Below, in pieces: positions 43,392-52,626 of a DNA stretch of 64,000 nt; the first letter of the stretch is position 1, and every line of letters starts with the position of its first letter. Made by a program: the position numbers and the translations under genes. The notes under the pieces were generated by a model. That model did not search any database and was not told the origin of the DNA. It saw only the letters and a list, made by a program, of their open reading frames with translations. This DNA is from Paenibacillus arenilitoris (GTDB lineage: Bacteria > Bacillota > Bacilli > Paenibacillales > Paenibacillaceae): contig NZ_JACXIY010000018.1 of assembly GCF_014705655.1 (NCBI RefSeq), forward strand, positions 116,106 to 180,105. The letters are read 5' to 3'.

Positions 43392-45133
43392 CCATTATCC
43401 ACCTTCTTCAAGTTGTTTGGTTCGAGCGGCAAATGAATTTCAATAACGGCTTCGGTAGGATTTCCATTGTAAAATAGGATATCAGCTTGTCCAGCATATA
43501 GAAGGTAAAGCCTCTGTTGAATATTACGAATGCCAATATGCTCGCCCTGTTCGTCTCGAATCGGTTCGTTTCCTCTAAGCCGTTGAAGCATTTCCTGAGA
43601 AAAGCCTTCTCCCGTATCTCTAATTTTAATATGCACTCTCGATGCTCCCCCGCTATGATCCATTCGAATGTCAATGAACAAATATACGGGTGTATCCAAT
43701 GTTACGGCATGCTTAATCGTATTTTCCACAAACGACTGGATAAGAAGAGGCGGGACAAAGACATCCGCAACGTCTTCATGAACTTCAATGGACGGAACAA
43801 GTCCAGTTGGCGACCGTAGTTCCTGAATTCGTAAATAATTCCGTACATGCTTAAGCTCATCCTGGAGCGGCACGACCGATAGATTGCTTCTGAACATATA
43901 TCTGAAATATTGAACCAAGCAGAGTGTTATCTCCTCGATCACCTTCGTCTTACCCGATCGGGCAAGCGTATAAACGATATTTAGTGAATTCATAAAAAAA
44001 TGAGGATTGATTTGTAACTGCAGATGCTGCAGCTCTGCTTTTTGTTTATTGATCTGTTCTTCATAAACGCTGATACGCAGTTCCTCGATCTGAGTCATCA
44101 TATAATTAAACGAATTGTTTACGACCTGATACTCGTCACTTGTACGGAAAGGTTGTATGCGAATGTTCAAGTTTCCTTCTCCAATCAACTTCATTGCTGT
44201 GATGATTCGATTGAGCGGACGCAGGACCGTTTTGCGCAGCATAATGAGGAAAACTGGCAGCAGTAAGATCGATCCCAGAGAGATAAAAGAGACAATTTGC
44301 TGCAAATAAGGCAAGTTTTCCAATATTTGTTCATCTGGAATGAGCGCTAACAAGCTGAAATTCCCCTTCATTGAGCGGTCGCCTACGACCAGAAAACGAT
44401 TTTTATCACCGGACATATAATAACTGTCGAAGCCTCGATTTAAATCGACTCGATTCTCATTTACAAGCTCCGCATGAATCGTCGGTATACCTTTATCCGT
44501 TACCATCAAAGAAACGCCTTTCTCACCGAGATTTATTAGCTTTAAAGGCATCAGCAACTGATTGATATCTACCCATGCACCTACATAGGCATGTTCAGTA
44601 GCTAGTATACGTAACAGATAATATTCATCACCAAGTTTTTGCACATTCCAATCTATGGAAAGCTGATCAGTTGAATGAAGGTCATTCTTTAAATAACCAC
44701 GCACCGCTTCTCTCTGTTTATAAGAAGCGCTTAGGTTAATGCCTTCCAGCAAATCATCCTTTCCCGTATATATAAACAAAGAGTCAATCGTTTTATAGAC
44801 CAGCACATCATTGGACAATTTTCTGGAAAGCCGGATTTGACTTAACAGTTCCTCTTTTGGAGAACGATTGTCCGGCATGTTCTGCAAATCCAGATTGGTA
44901 GCAACCAGACTGATTAAATAATTATCGACATCATCAAGGCGGTCATCGATCTGTCCCATATAGAGGGATATCAAATTTTTATTCGATTGTGCAACCTGAT
45001 CTCTAACGACGTCAATGGCATAAAAGGTGTTGTATAGCAACAAGGCAAGTATGGGCAAAATAATAGCCACGACCAACGCTGTCAACTTGAAGCGTAAAGA
45101 ATTCCTCGATAGATGTGGCAACAGAGCATTCAC
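43388..45133 (-). CDS. YesM-like sensor histidine kinase
   Basis: A 581-residue membrane kinase. TM1 is at about 18-38, an extracellular sensor domain at 40-278, TM2 at 281-300, HAMP at 301-353, and the His_kinase domain holds the phospho-accepting His378 in INPHFFMNSLN (most homologues have HFLYNTL). An HATPase domain follows (QSFVENTIKHA, IRDTGEGFS, GIGIRNIQQRL). Start is GTG after GGGAGG. It probably detects an extracellular sugar and signals to the YesN-type partner. It belongs to the low-GC segment. Confidence 0.93.
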   Translation of the reverse strand: MNALLPHLSRNSLRFKLTALVVAIILPILALLLYNTFYAIDVVRDQVAQSNKNLISLYMGQIDDRLDDVDNYLISLVATNLDLQNMPDNRSPKEELLSQIRLSRKLSNDVLVYKTIDSLFIYTGKDDLLEGINLSASYKQREAVRGYLKNDLHSTDQLSIDWNVQKLGDEYYLLRILATEHAYVGAWVDINQLLMPLKLINLGEKGVSLMVTDKGIPTIHAELVNENRVDLNRGFDSYYMSGDKNRFLVVGDRSMKGNFSLLALIPDEQILENLPYLQQIVSFISLGSILLLPVFLIMLRKTVLRPLNRIITAMKLIGEGNLNIRIQPFRTSDEYQVVNNSFNYMMTQIEELRISVYEEQINKQKAELQHLQLQINPHFFMNSLNIVYTLARSGKTKVIEEITLCLVQYFRYMFRSNLSVVPLQDELKHVRNYLRIQELRSPTGLVPSIEVHEDVADVFVPPLLIQSFVENTIKHAVTLDTPVYLFIDIRMDHSGGASRVHIKIRDTGEGFSQEMLQRLRGNEPIRDEQGEHIGIRNIQQRLYLLYAGQADILFYNGNPTEAVIEIHLPLEPNNLKKVDNG

Positions 45134-45199
45134 GGTAAGGACCTCCCAGAAAGCATTATGTGTCCATTTTATTAATTAATCATTCTATATATAATGTCC

Positions 45200-45382
45200 T
45201 TAAATCGCTACTCCAAATTCTACATATCGTTTGCTTCTGAACGACTTTTTTAAAGACGCGCTTTTACTCGCTAACTTGACCTTGTAAGCTCCTATAATTA
45301 TGTAGGCGTTTTCCATACACAAACGTTCTAATTCAGCTTGTAGAGCTTTAACTGAGCCCAACTTCATTTGGAGACGTCCCAT
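45200..45382 (-). other. short unassigned open frame
   Basis: A 60-codon frame (starts MGRLQMKLGSVKALQAELERL, then a KVKLASKSASLKK stretch) in the 399-base gap 45134-45532. It has no good ribosome binding site and no recognisable family. It may be a remnant of a transferred gene or chance. Confidence 0.2.
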
Positions 45383-45427
45383 TCTCGTTCAAATAGTGGA
45401 GTACGTCTATCTAAACTCAATTTATGC

Positions 45428-45481
45428 AAAAAAAACTGCACCTCCATTGTTAGTCGTGTCTAACAAATGGGGGTGCAGTTT
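45428..45481 (-). terminator. intrinsic terminator of nrdJ
   Basis: A long, nearly perfect stem on the minus strand (AAACTGCACCCCCATTTGTTAG pairing with CTAACAATGGAGGTGCAGTTT) followed by eight T residues, about 52 bases after the nrdJ stop. Confidence 0.9.
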
Positions 45482-45532
45482 ACTGATTAGACGCCTTTCT
45501 TTAGCGTCTTTTCCCTTATCCCAGGCTCTTCC

Positions 45533-48500
45533 TTACGAGCATTTGCTGTATCCGCAATTCGAACACTGCTTGCAGCCTTCGATGTTGATCAGCGTCGCGG
45601 AGCCGCAGGACGGGCAGAGATCCCTTGAGGCGCTTGCGGACACGTCATGCTTGTCGTACGCTGCCGATGGCTCAGCCGCCCCCGCCTCGTAGGCAGGCAG
45701 CGCGTCCGCCTCGACGGAAGCCGCCTGCTCCTCGCCGCTTTCCATGTGGATTTCAAGCGACTTCGCGACCGCGTCCGCAATCGACTCCACGCGGTTCACG
45801 CCGAAGCCTATAGCGCCCGATCCGCCGATACCCTTCAAATGCTTGATGAGCAGCTTCACCTTGTTGCCATGATCGCCGTAGCGCAGGAACAGCGAGCATA
45901 CCCGGCCAAGCGCCTCGGCCATCGCGAACACGTCCGATCCCGCCTTGCCCACGTTCAGGAAAATTTCGCCCGGCGTACCGTTCAGGTCGTTGATCGTAAT
46001 ATAGGCCATGCCGAACGGTGTATTGACCTTATACGTCGCCCCCCTCAGCACCTGCGGACGGCTCTTGTACTGCTTATCCAGCACCAGATCGCCTTTGGCC
46101 GCGGCAGGCACCGCCGGCTCCACTCGCGATTCCGCGAACGGCGCATCGATCGCCGCAGCCGGCAGCGCATCCGCTTCCTTCGCATCGTCTTTCGACACGG
46201 CTTTCTCCTCCGCCGGCTCCTCCTTCTTCGTCGACAGCACCTGAACGTCGCGGCTGCCGTCGCGATAGATCGTGACGCCCTTGCAGCCCAGCTCGAACGC
46301 CAGCTCGTATAAACGCTTCGTATCCTCGACGGTGAAATCCGAAGGCGCGTTCGCCGTTTTTGAAATGGAGCTGTCGACCCACCGCTGAATGGCGGCCTGC
46401 ACCCGGATATGATCCTCAGCCGACAGGCTCATCGCCGTTACGAAGTAATCCGGCAGCTCCTCGCCCGGATGCGCGTCCTTCCAGGCTTGCGCGATCGGCA
46501 CGTACTGCTTGTCGAAGCCGAGGCGGCTTTGCCGGAAATATTCGAAGGCGAAATACGGCTCGATGCCCGTGGACGTGCCGACCATCGTTCCCGTACTGCC
46601 GGTCGGCGCCTGCGTTAGGACCGTCACGTTGCGCATGCCGCTCCTCGCGATCGCCTCGCCGATCTCCGGATAGGCCGCGATCATATGCTTCATGAAGCCG
46701 CTTTGCACGTATTTGTCCGTCTCGAATGCGAGGAAGGAGCCTTTCTCCGCGGCGATTTCGGTGGAAGACAAGTACGATTCGCGGGCCATGAAGCCGTACA
46801 GCTTATCGAGAAAGACAAGCGATTCCGGGCTGCCGTAACGGATGCCCAGCTTGATCATCAGCTCCGCGAGACCCATCGTGCCGAGCCCGATGCGTCGCTC
46901 CCGCTTCTGATTGTGCTCGTTCTCTTCGAAGTGATAAGGCGTCTTCTCGATGACGTTATCGAGAAAACGGACCGACCAGCGCGTTACTTTGGCCAGCTCC
47001 TCCCAAGCGACGTCGTGCTTCTCCTCATCATAAAACTTCGAGAGATTCACCGCGGACAGGTTGCAGACGCCCCAGCCGGGTAATCCTTGTTCTCCGCACG
47101 GATTAGTACTAATAATCGGATTGAAATACCAGCTGTTCGACATCTGGTTGTAATAATCCATGAACACGACGCCGGGCTCCGCCGACTTCCAGGCCGATTC
47201 GATGATCAAGTGCCAGATGTCGCGGGCGCGCACCGTTTTGTAATGGTTCACCTTCTTGCCGAGGCGGCGCCACTGCTCCAGATCGCCCGTCCAAAGCTCG
47301 TCGTAGCCCTCCTCCTTCGTGTCCGGGAAGACCAAATCCCACTCGAGATCCTCCTTCACCGCTCTCATGAAAGCATTGCTAACGCAGACGGACAGGTTCG
47401 CATTCGTGACCTGACCCATCGTTTGTTTTACCGTGATGAAATCAAGCACATCTGGGTGCCAATCGTTGATCATTAGCATTAAGGCGCCGCGCCGGCTATT
47501 GGAGGTATATAACCCGTTGCCGCTAAGCATATGGACATCGTCAACTTCAAAGTCGTACACTTTCATGGTACCGAGGGGCTCGATAGAGACGATCGTATCC
47601 GGTACGGTTTGCAATAATTCCTCTACTCTGGCTGCCAATGCAACTTGGCTATCCTCCAATAAACGTTCCTTAATTCGGCTAAGCGCCCGATACGATATGC
47701 TCGGTTTAGTCGAATCCCATACGCCCTGATAGTATCGGCCAGGCACCTCCAACTGCTTCCAAACCTCCCGCGGATATCCGTTCCCATGATTCCGCCGTCC
47801 TGCGTTGCTTTTATTTTTTACAGACATGACCATAAATTCGTTCATCCGCTGCTTGAACTCAGCTCCGGTTACGGCTAAACGGTAAATCGTTTGCCAGCCT
47901 GAGGTGCTTCTAACCGATTCATTAATATGCGATAAAATTCCGTTCGCAGCGAGCAGCTTCTGTACGTCCTGCAGCATCGGTTGGCTTATGGAATCGAAGC
48001 CGTACCCGCCCTTTGATCCTCTGTCGCAGCCATCCGCGTCGAAATAACCGCTAATAAACGAAGCCATTACGCTGGAAGGAGATTTGAATAAAAGCTCGGG
48101 GACACGCACCTCCCCGCTTTTTTGTTTCAGAATTCCGTTCTGGGACAGCCACTCCACCAATTGACGAGAATAAACGGTAACGTTCGAGCATGCTCCGTCG
48201 CCTTTCTCGACAATCGGTTCGAGTCCAAACAACTCACGGATATATTGGGTCAGTCGTTCCCGAATGAGAGGCCTGTCATCGGCAGTCGCCAGTTTAATCG
48301 CTTTTGGTGCTTCCCAGGTCACTTTACGACCCCAATGAACATACCCGTCTCCGTAAAAGTAGCCGAGAACGTAAGCTAGACGTTCATCGAGTTCTGCCGG
48401 GAAATTAACCACTTCCTTCAGCTTCGTGCTCATGGCGGAACGTTCATATACCAGTTCTGTCAAGCCGGCATAGGACTGATTCATCTGTTGCTCCGAAATG

Positions 48501-49441
48501 AGCAAAAGCGTATTTGAACCTACATTTAATTCTCTCAAGGGAGCCGTCTTCACTATACCATCCTGTAAAATGCCCATCTTATGATCCTTTGTCACATCCA
48601 CCTGATAGCCTCGAGCCGTTCGAACGCGGAATACAGGTTTTATGCCGTTTCTGAACGAAAAGGTTATGGGGCGCATTCCTGCGTGCGTCGCAGCCTGGAA
48701 CGATTCACCCATATCCATCCGGTCTGCAAGCTCCTCAGCCTTGATCAACCCTTTATTAGTCGCGATTCGCTCCTCGGGTCCAAAGCAGCCGCCCTGCTCG
48801 ATCAGCCCCGTCGTGTAGCTGAACAAGCCGCCCCAGGATACCGCGCCGCTGGACGAGCCGTTCACGCCCGCCACGATCGTCCGTTGCGGCCTGAGCGAGG
48901 ACAGGTTCATCCCTACGCCGCCGCCGCGCGCCATAATTTCCGTCATTTCCGTCAGCGTCTTCATAATGCCGCCGCGACTGTCCTTCGGCGACGGAATAAC
49001 GTAGCAGTTAAACAAGGTCAGCTCGTCGCTGGCTCCGGCTCCCGCCGCGATTCTGCCCCCGGGCACCAGCTTCCAGTCATCCAAAATATATCTGAATTTT
49101 TCCTGCCATTCCTTCTGCTTCTGCTCGACGGTCTCCACCGAAGCCATGGCGCCGGCCAGCCGGTCCCACATTTCTTCCGGCGTTTTCTCGATCGTCAGCG
49201 TCAGCTTCTCGACGACGGAATCGACGAGATCGCCGTTCTGCAGACGCACCGTCACCTTATGGCCGTCGCGCGAGACGACTTCCCCGACTTCCTTCGCCGG
49301 AAACTTCGGATCGTCCTTCGTCAGCACGAGCACGACGTCTCCCGGCTTCGCCCCGCTCGTATCCGCGTTCTTCCATGCATACCTGTCCAAAAAAATCTTC
49401 TCGCTTAGCCCTTTCAGCCGCTTGCCCCGCGCTCTCTCCAT
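45533..49441 (-). CDS. nrdJ: B12-dependent (class II) ribonucleotide reductase with intein
   Basis: A 1302-residue precursor. Spliced, it would be an 872-residue adenosylcobalamin-dependent ribonucleotide reductase, which makes deoxyribonucleotides without oxygen. Host features: active-site Cys in LFNCYVIPSP, GGGVGMNLSSLRP, TTGLIEQGG joined to SRRGALMLMINDWHPDVLDFI, NPCGEQGLPGWGVCNLSAVNL, APTGSTGTMVGTSTGIEP, and a C-terminal zinc-ribbon-like tail (CPSC..CKQCSNC). Residues 219-648 are an intein inserted into the conserved GGSRRGA motif, so the enzyme is active only after splicing. The ATG is preceded by AAAGGAGG at a long (12-base) spacing. Upstream lie an extended -10 and two NrdR-box-like sites. 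No other ribonucleotide reductase gene is in the window. Confidence 0.95.
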   Translation of the reverse strand: MERARGKRLKGLSEKIFLDRYAWKNADTSGAKPGDVVLVLTKDDPKFPAKEVGEVVSRDGHKVTVRLQNGDLVDSVVEKLTLTIEKTPEEMWDRLAGAMASVETVEQKQKEWQEKFRYILDDWKLVPGGRIAAGAGASDELTLFNCYVIPSPKDSRGGIMKTLTEMTEIMARGGGVGMNLSSLRPQRTIVAGVNGSSSGAVSWGGLFSYTTGLIEQGGCFGPEERIATNKGLIKAEELADRMDMGESFQAATHAGMRPITFSFRNGIKPVFRVRTARGYQVDVTKDHKMGILQDGIVKTAPLRELNVGSNTLLLISEQQMNQSYAGLTELVYERSAMSTKLKEVVNFPAELDERLAYVLGYFYGDGYVHWGRKVTWEAPKAIKLATADDRPLIRERLTQYIRELFGLEPIVEKGDGACSNVTVYSRQLVEWLSQNGILKQKSGEVRVPELLFKSPSSVMASFISGYFDADGCDRGSKGGYGFDSISQPMLQDVQKLLAANGILSHINESVRSTSGWQTIYRLAVTGAEFKQRMNEFMVMSVKNKSNAGRRNHGNGYPREVWKQLEVPGRYYQGVWDSTKPSISYRALSRIKERLLEDSQVALAARVEELLQTVPDTIVSIEPLGTMKVYDFEVDDVHMLSGNGLYTSNSRRGALMLMINDWHPDVLDFITVKQTMGQVTNANLSVCVSNAFMRAVKEDLEWDLVFPDTKEEGYDELWTGDLEQWRRLGKKVNHYKTVRARDIWHLIIESAWKSAEPGVVFMDYYNQMSNSWYFNPIISTNPCGEQGLPGWGVCNLSAVNLSKFYDEEKHDVAWEELAKVTRWSVRFLDNVIEKTPYHFEENEHNQKRERRIGLGTMGLAELMIKLGIRYGSPESLVFLDKLYGFMARESYLSSTEIAAEKGSFLAFETDKYVQSGFMKHMIAAYPEIGEAIARSGMRNVTVLTQAPTGSTGTMVGTSTGIEPYFAFEYFRQSRLGFDKQYVPIAQAWKDAHPGEELPDYFVTAMSLSAEDHIRVQAAIQRWVDSSISKTANAPSDFTVEDTKRLYELAFELGCKGVTIYRDGSRDVQVLSTKKEEPAEEKAVSKDDAKEADALPAAAIDAPFAESRVEPAVPAAAKGDLVLDKQYKSRPQVLRGATYKVNTPFGMAYITINDLNGTPGEIFLNVGKAGSDVFAMAEALGRVCSLFLRYGDHGNKVKLLIKHLKGIGGSGAIGFGVNRVESIADAVAKSLEIHMESGEEQAASVEADALPAYEAGAAEPSAAYDKHDVSASASRDLCPSCGSATLINIEGCKQCSNCGYSKCS
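47498..48787 (-). mobile_element. NrdJ intein with LAGLIDADG homing endonuclease
   Basis: In-frame element of 430 codons. It starts with Cys219 (CFGPEERIATNKG, block A) and has block B with Thr284 and His287 (VDVTKDHKMG). Endonuclease motifs are LGYFYGDGY (359-367) and ISGYFDADG (463-471). Block F is KVYDFEVDDVHMLSGNG and the end is LYTSN648. The next host residue is Ser649, the nucleophile for splicing. The penultimate residue is Ser instead of the usual His. Both endonuclease motifs keep their acidic residue, so DNA cleavage activity is possible. Base composition is lower in GC (47% in a counted line) than the host gene (55%). Removal restores EQGG-SRRGA, the expected uninterrupted motif. 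Confidence 0.93.
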
Positions 49442-49505
49442 CGTTCGTCCGTTCCTCCTTTAGGTCTCGTCTTCCCATGTCTAATGATGCTTCTCAGCCA
49501 CTAAA

Positions 49506-49554
49506 TAACAAGATGTAGTGTTATTAATTGATTATAGCACACTATATATAGTAA
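49506..49554 (-). promoter_or_regulatory. nrdJ promoter with two NrdR-box-like sites
   Basis: Two 16-base sites resembling the NrdR consensus acaCwAtATaTwGtgt: ACACTATATATAGTAA at 49539-49554 (core CTATATATAG perfect) and TAACAAGATGTAGTGT at 49506-49521 (core CAAGATGTAG, one or two mismatches). Their starts are 33 bases apart, about three helical turns. On the minus strand an extended -10 (TGCTATAAT, 49531-49539) lies between them. Confidence 0.75.
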
Positions 49555-49719
49555 ATCATCCGAGCCTTTGGTTGATTTTAACAACCGATTCCGCACAAGC
49601 TTCCTCTTCCGGGCCGCAGCTTGTCCGTTCTCTTTTTTTGAACGTCTTCTTATTAATATGGAACGGAAAGGCAATACTGATTACATCTTATCCCCTTACT
49701 GCGGAAGGAGCTGTACATA

Positions 49720-51549
49720 ATGTCGCAACCTACTACGCCGCAGGCCGGTCAAGCCCAATCCGGCTCGGCTTCCGTAACACGCAAGCTTCACCCGCTCGTT
49801 GATTTGCAATGCGACAGGGCCTGGTTCGACGAGCTGCAAAACCGTCTGGCCAGAGGCGGGCCTTGGGATGACTGGACGCTCTATCAATTGACGATGGAAG
49901 CCGAGCAGGCCAAACGGATCGAAAGCTTCGAGCAGCTGCTGTGCCTTCGCTCGCTTCCGTCGTTCGAGCCGATGCCCCACCAGATCAGCACGGCGAGAAA
50001 GGTCGTCCATGAAATGGGGGGAAGGGCCATCCTGGCGGACGAAGTCGGACTCGGCAAAACGATCGAAGCCGGGCTCGTACTGAAGGAATATATCGTTCGC
50101 GGCCTTGCCAAACGGGTGCTCATTCTCGTTCCCGCTTCCCTCGTGCTGCAATGGGTAAGAGAGCTGAACCAGAAGTTCGGCATCCCCGCGGTGGCTCAGA
50201 AGAAAGAGCATTCTTGGGGTTACGACGTCGTCGTCGCCTCGATCGACACGGCCAAGCGCGACCCGCACCGCGACATCGTCCTCGGCTCCGATTACGACCT
50301 GATCATTATCGACGAGGCGCATAAGCTGAAAAACAAAAAAACGACGAATTATCAATTCGCGAATTTGCTGCGCAAAAAATATTGTTTGCTGCTCACGGCG
50401 ACGCCTATTCAAAACGACCTGGACGAGCTGTATAACCTCATTACGCTGCTGAAGCCGGGCCAGCTTGGCGGCCAAAGCGAATTCGCGGCCAACTTCGTCG
50501 TCGACAAGCGGCTGCCGAAAAACGAAGACCAGCTGCAGGAGGCGCTGTCGTCCGTCATGATCCGCAACCGCCGCGGCGACGGCGGCATTCATTTCACCCG
50601 GCGGTTCGTCAAGAACGTGCCGCTCGCCTTGTCGGACGAAGAGAAAGCGCTCTACGACGCGGTTACCGGGTTCGTGAAGGAGCGTTACGAGGAGAGCGGC
50701 GGGGATCTGTCGAGCATGCTGTCGCTCGTGACGCTGCAGCGCGAAGTATGCAGCAGCCGCGACGCCGTGTTCCTGACGCTCGTCAACCTGTTCAAGAAGA
50801 CGGCGGAGGATTCCCCGGTCCGCCCGAAAATATGGGAGCTCGTCGAGAAAATCAAAAACATCAAGGCGAACACGAAAGCCGAGAAAGCGATGGAGCTCGT
50901 CAAGCAATTCGGCGAGAAGGTCATCATCTTCACCGAGTACCGGGCGACGCAGGAATATTTGCTGCAGTTCTTCCAGCAGCACAACATGATCGCCGTACCG
51001 TATCGGGGCGGCATGAACCGGGGCAAGAAGGATTGGATGATGGACCTGTTCCGCGGCCGCGCGCAGGTGCTGATCGCGACGGAAGCCGGCGGCGAAGGCA
51101 TCAACCTGCAGTTCTGCCACCATATGATCAACTTCGACCTGCCATGGAACCCGATGCGCGTCGAGCAGCGGATCGGACGCGTGCACCGGCTCGGCCAGAC
51201 CGAGGACGTGAAGATCTACAATCTGTGCACGCTCGGCACGATCGAGGAGCATATCGTCAACTTGCTGCATGAAAAAATCAACCTGTTCGAGCTCGTGATC
51301 GGCGAGCTGGACCATATTTTGGAGCGCTTCGAGAACGGCGAAGGCACGCTCGAGCAGAAGCTGGCGAAGATGCTGCTGGAGGCCGGCAGCGATACGGCGC
51401 TGAAGGAACGGCTCGGCGAGCTCGGCTCCTCGCTCAGCCGCATCCGCTCCGAGGTGCGAACGGGGCAAAATCCGTACGCGCCGGCGCCCGCCCCCGATCT
51501 GCTCGTGAAGATGGATAAGCTGGGACAATCCGTGGAGGTGAGACCGTGA
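49720..51549 (+). CDS. yqhH: SNF2-family helicase, YqhH-like
   Basis: A 609-residue ATPase of the SWI2/SNF2 (RapA-like) group. Motif I is ADEVGLGKT (106-114), motif II DEAH at 198-201 (LIIIDEAHKLKNKK), motif III LLLTATPIQN, and the C-terminal helicase lobe carries IIFTEYRATQEYLL, EAGGEGINLQFC and motif VI QRIGRVHRLGQ. An acidic/helical tail ends the protein. ATG follows GGAAGGAG. Its GTG/TGA overlap with the YqhG-like gene reproduces the Bacillus yqhH-yqhG pair. Such proteins remodel protein-nucleic acid complexes, for example at stalled RNA polymerase; the exact role of YqhH is not known. Confidence 0.92.
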   Translation: MSQPTTPQAGQAQSGSASVTRKLHPLVDLQCDRAWFDELQNRLARGGPWDDWTLYQLTMEAEQAKRIESFEQLLCLRSLPSFEPMPHQISTARKVVHEMGGRAILADEVGLGKTIEAGLVLKEYIVRGLAKRVLILVPASLVLQWVRELNQKFGIPAVAQKKEHSWGYDVVVASIDTAKRDPHRDIVLGSDYDLIIIDEAHKLKNKKTTNYQFANLLRKKYCLLLTATPIQNDLDELYNLITLLKPGQLGGQSEFAANFVVDKRLPKNEDQLQEALSSVMIRNRRGDGGIHFTRRFVKNVPLALSDEEKALYDAVTGFVKERYEESGGDLSSMLSLVTLQREVCSSRDAVFLTLVNLFKKTAEDSPVRPKIWELVEKIKNIKANTKAEKAMELVKQFGEKVIIFTEYRATQEYLLQFFQQHNMIAVPYRGGMNRGKKDWMMDLFRGRAQVLIATEAGGEGINLQFCHHMINFDLPWNPMRVEQRIGRVHRLGQTEDVKIYNLCTLGTIEEHIVNLLHEKINLFELVIGELDHILERFENGEGTLEQKLAKMLLEAGSDTALKERLGELGSSLSRIRSEVRTGQNPYAPAPAPDLLVKMDKLGQSVEVRP

Positions 51550-52505
51550 ACGAGAAGCAGGTCCACAAGTTCGTGAACCGATATCTGGATGCGACCGAAT
51601 GCTCGATTTTGGAAAAATCGCCCGTTCATTTTACCGTCAAGCTGTCTCCCGTCGCCGACCGCGAGCTCACCAACCGTCCTTACTACTGGAGCTTCGTCGA
51701 CCGGGTTGGGGCCGAGCCGGAGACGATGACTTTCCTGTTCGTTACCGACAAAAACAGATACGACGCCATCGAGGAAGAAAAATCGAGGAAGGCGCGGGCG
51801 CCTTTGCCCGATCCCGAGGAAGCTGCCCAGGACGCCGCCGCGAACGCCGCGCTCGGGCGGTCGCTCGGCTTCCTGCACGGCAGCTTGGCTGCGCCCGCGC
51901 GGGTGCCGCGCGAGGATTTGTATTTCGGCGCGCGCAGACTGGATCAGCTGTTCGACGCCGCCAAAGCGAAGGGCAGCTTCGTCTATTTGTTCCAGGAGCC
52001 CGAGAAGCGCAGCATCGACCCGTTCAGCTCGACCCCTTATACCGCCTGGCTTGGCGTCAATATTCGCGTCGAATTCGCCTGCGACCGCAAGCGCGAGGAA
52101 ATTCATTGCTACGGCGTATCGCTTGCGACGGGCCAATGCGTCGAACAATTCCACGACCGGCTCCTGACGCGCAAGCTCACGCCGAGGCTGCCGGCCAATA
52201 TTCACGTGACCAAAAACGGAATAACCTATAACAAAGCGCTCGGAATCGTGGAGCAGACGCTGGAAAGGAGGCTTCGCGGTTACGACTACGGATGGGCGGA
52301 GGATGCCTCGGCAAGGCTGCGGGAAGAGCTGGAGCGAATCGGCAGCTATTACGAGCCGCTGATCCAGAACGCGCCGGAAGAGAATAAGCCTCAGATCGAG
52401 GAACAATACGCCCAGCGCCAGGCGGAGATTCGCTGGCAGTACGAGCCGCGCGTGACCGCTTCCGCCATTAATTGCGGCATCTTTCACCTGGAAGGAATCG
52501 ATTGA
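51546..52505 (+). CDS. yqhG: YqhG family protein
   Basis: A 319-residue protein beginning NEKQVHKFVNRYLDATECSILEKSP, the usual start of YqhG. Recognisable parts are HFTVKLSPVADRELTNRPYYWSFVDRVG, FGARRLDQLFDAAKAKGSFV and the C-terminal YEPRVTASAINCGIFHLEGID. The start is GTG and overlaps the stop of the helicase gene by four bases, indicating coupled translation. No domain of known function. The conserved pairing with the YqhH-type helicase suggests a joint role. Confidence 0.9.
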   Translation: MNEKQVHKFVNRYLDATECSILEKSPVHFTVKLSPVADRELTNRPYYWSFVDRVGAEPETMTFLFVTDKNRYDAIEEEKSRKARAPLPDPEEAAQDAAANAALGRSLGFLHGSLAAPARVPREDLYFGARRLDQLFDAAKAKGSFVYLFQEPEKRSIDPFSSTPYTAWLGVNIRVEFACDRKREEIHCYGVSLATGQCVEQFHDRLLTRKLTPRLPANIHVTKNGITYNKALGIVEQTLERRLRGYDYGWAEDASARLREELERIGSYYEPLIQNAPEENKPQIEEQYAQRQAEIRWQYEPRVTASAINCGIFHLEGID

Positions 52506-52544
52506 CGCTCATTAGACGATTTCCCCGGCGAAACGCCAAAAAAA

Positions 52545-52565
52545 GGCGGTCTTCGGACGGCCGCC
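52545..52565 (-). terminator. GC-rich hairpin with a minus-strand T-run
   Basis: GGCGG / CCGCC stem with an irregular inner loop (TTCG centre). Seven A residues on its left become a T-run only on the minus strand, so it would stop leftward transcription, for example read-through from yqzE. On the plus strand, for yqhG, there is no T-run. Confidence 0.45.
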
Positions 52566-52626
52566 TGGCGACAGGAAGCAACAGCCTTCTTGCGGCTTGT
52601 CCGATACAATGGAAACGAGGTGATCC

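Noticed and set aside
49696..51528. A 610-codon open frame on the minus strand
   Set aside because: Antisense to the SNF2 helicase gene, which carries all helicase motifs. High GC at third positions keeps the opposite strand open.
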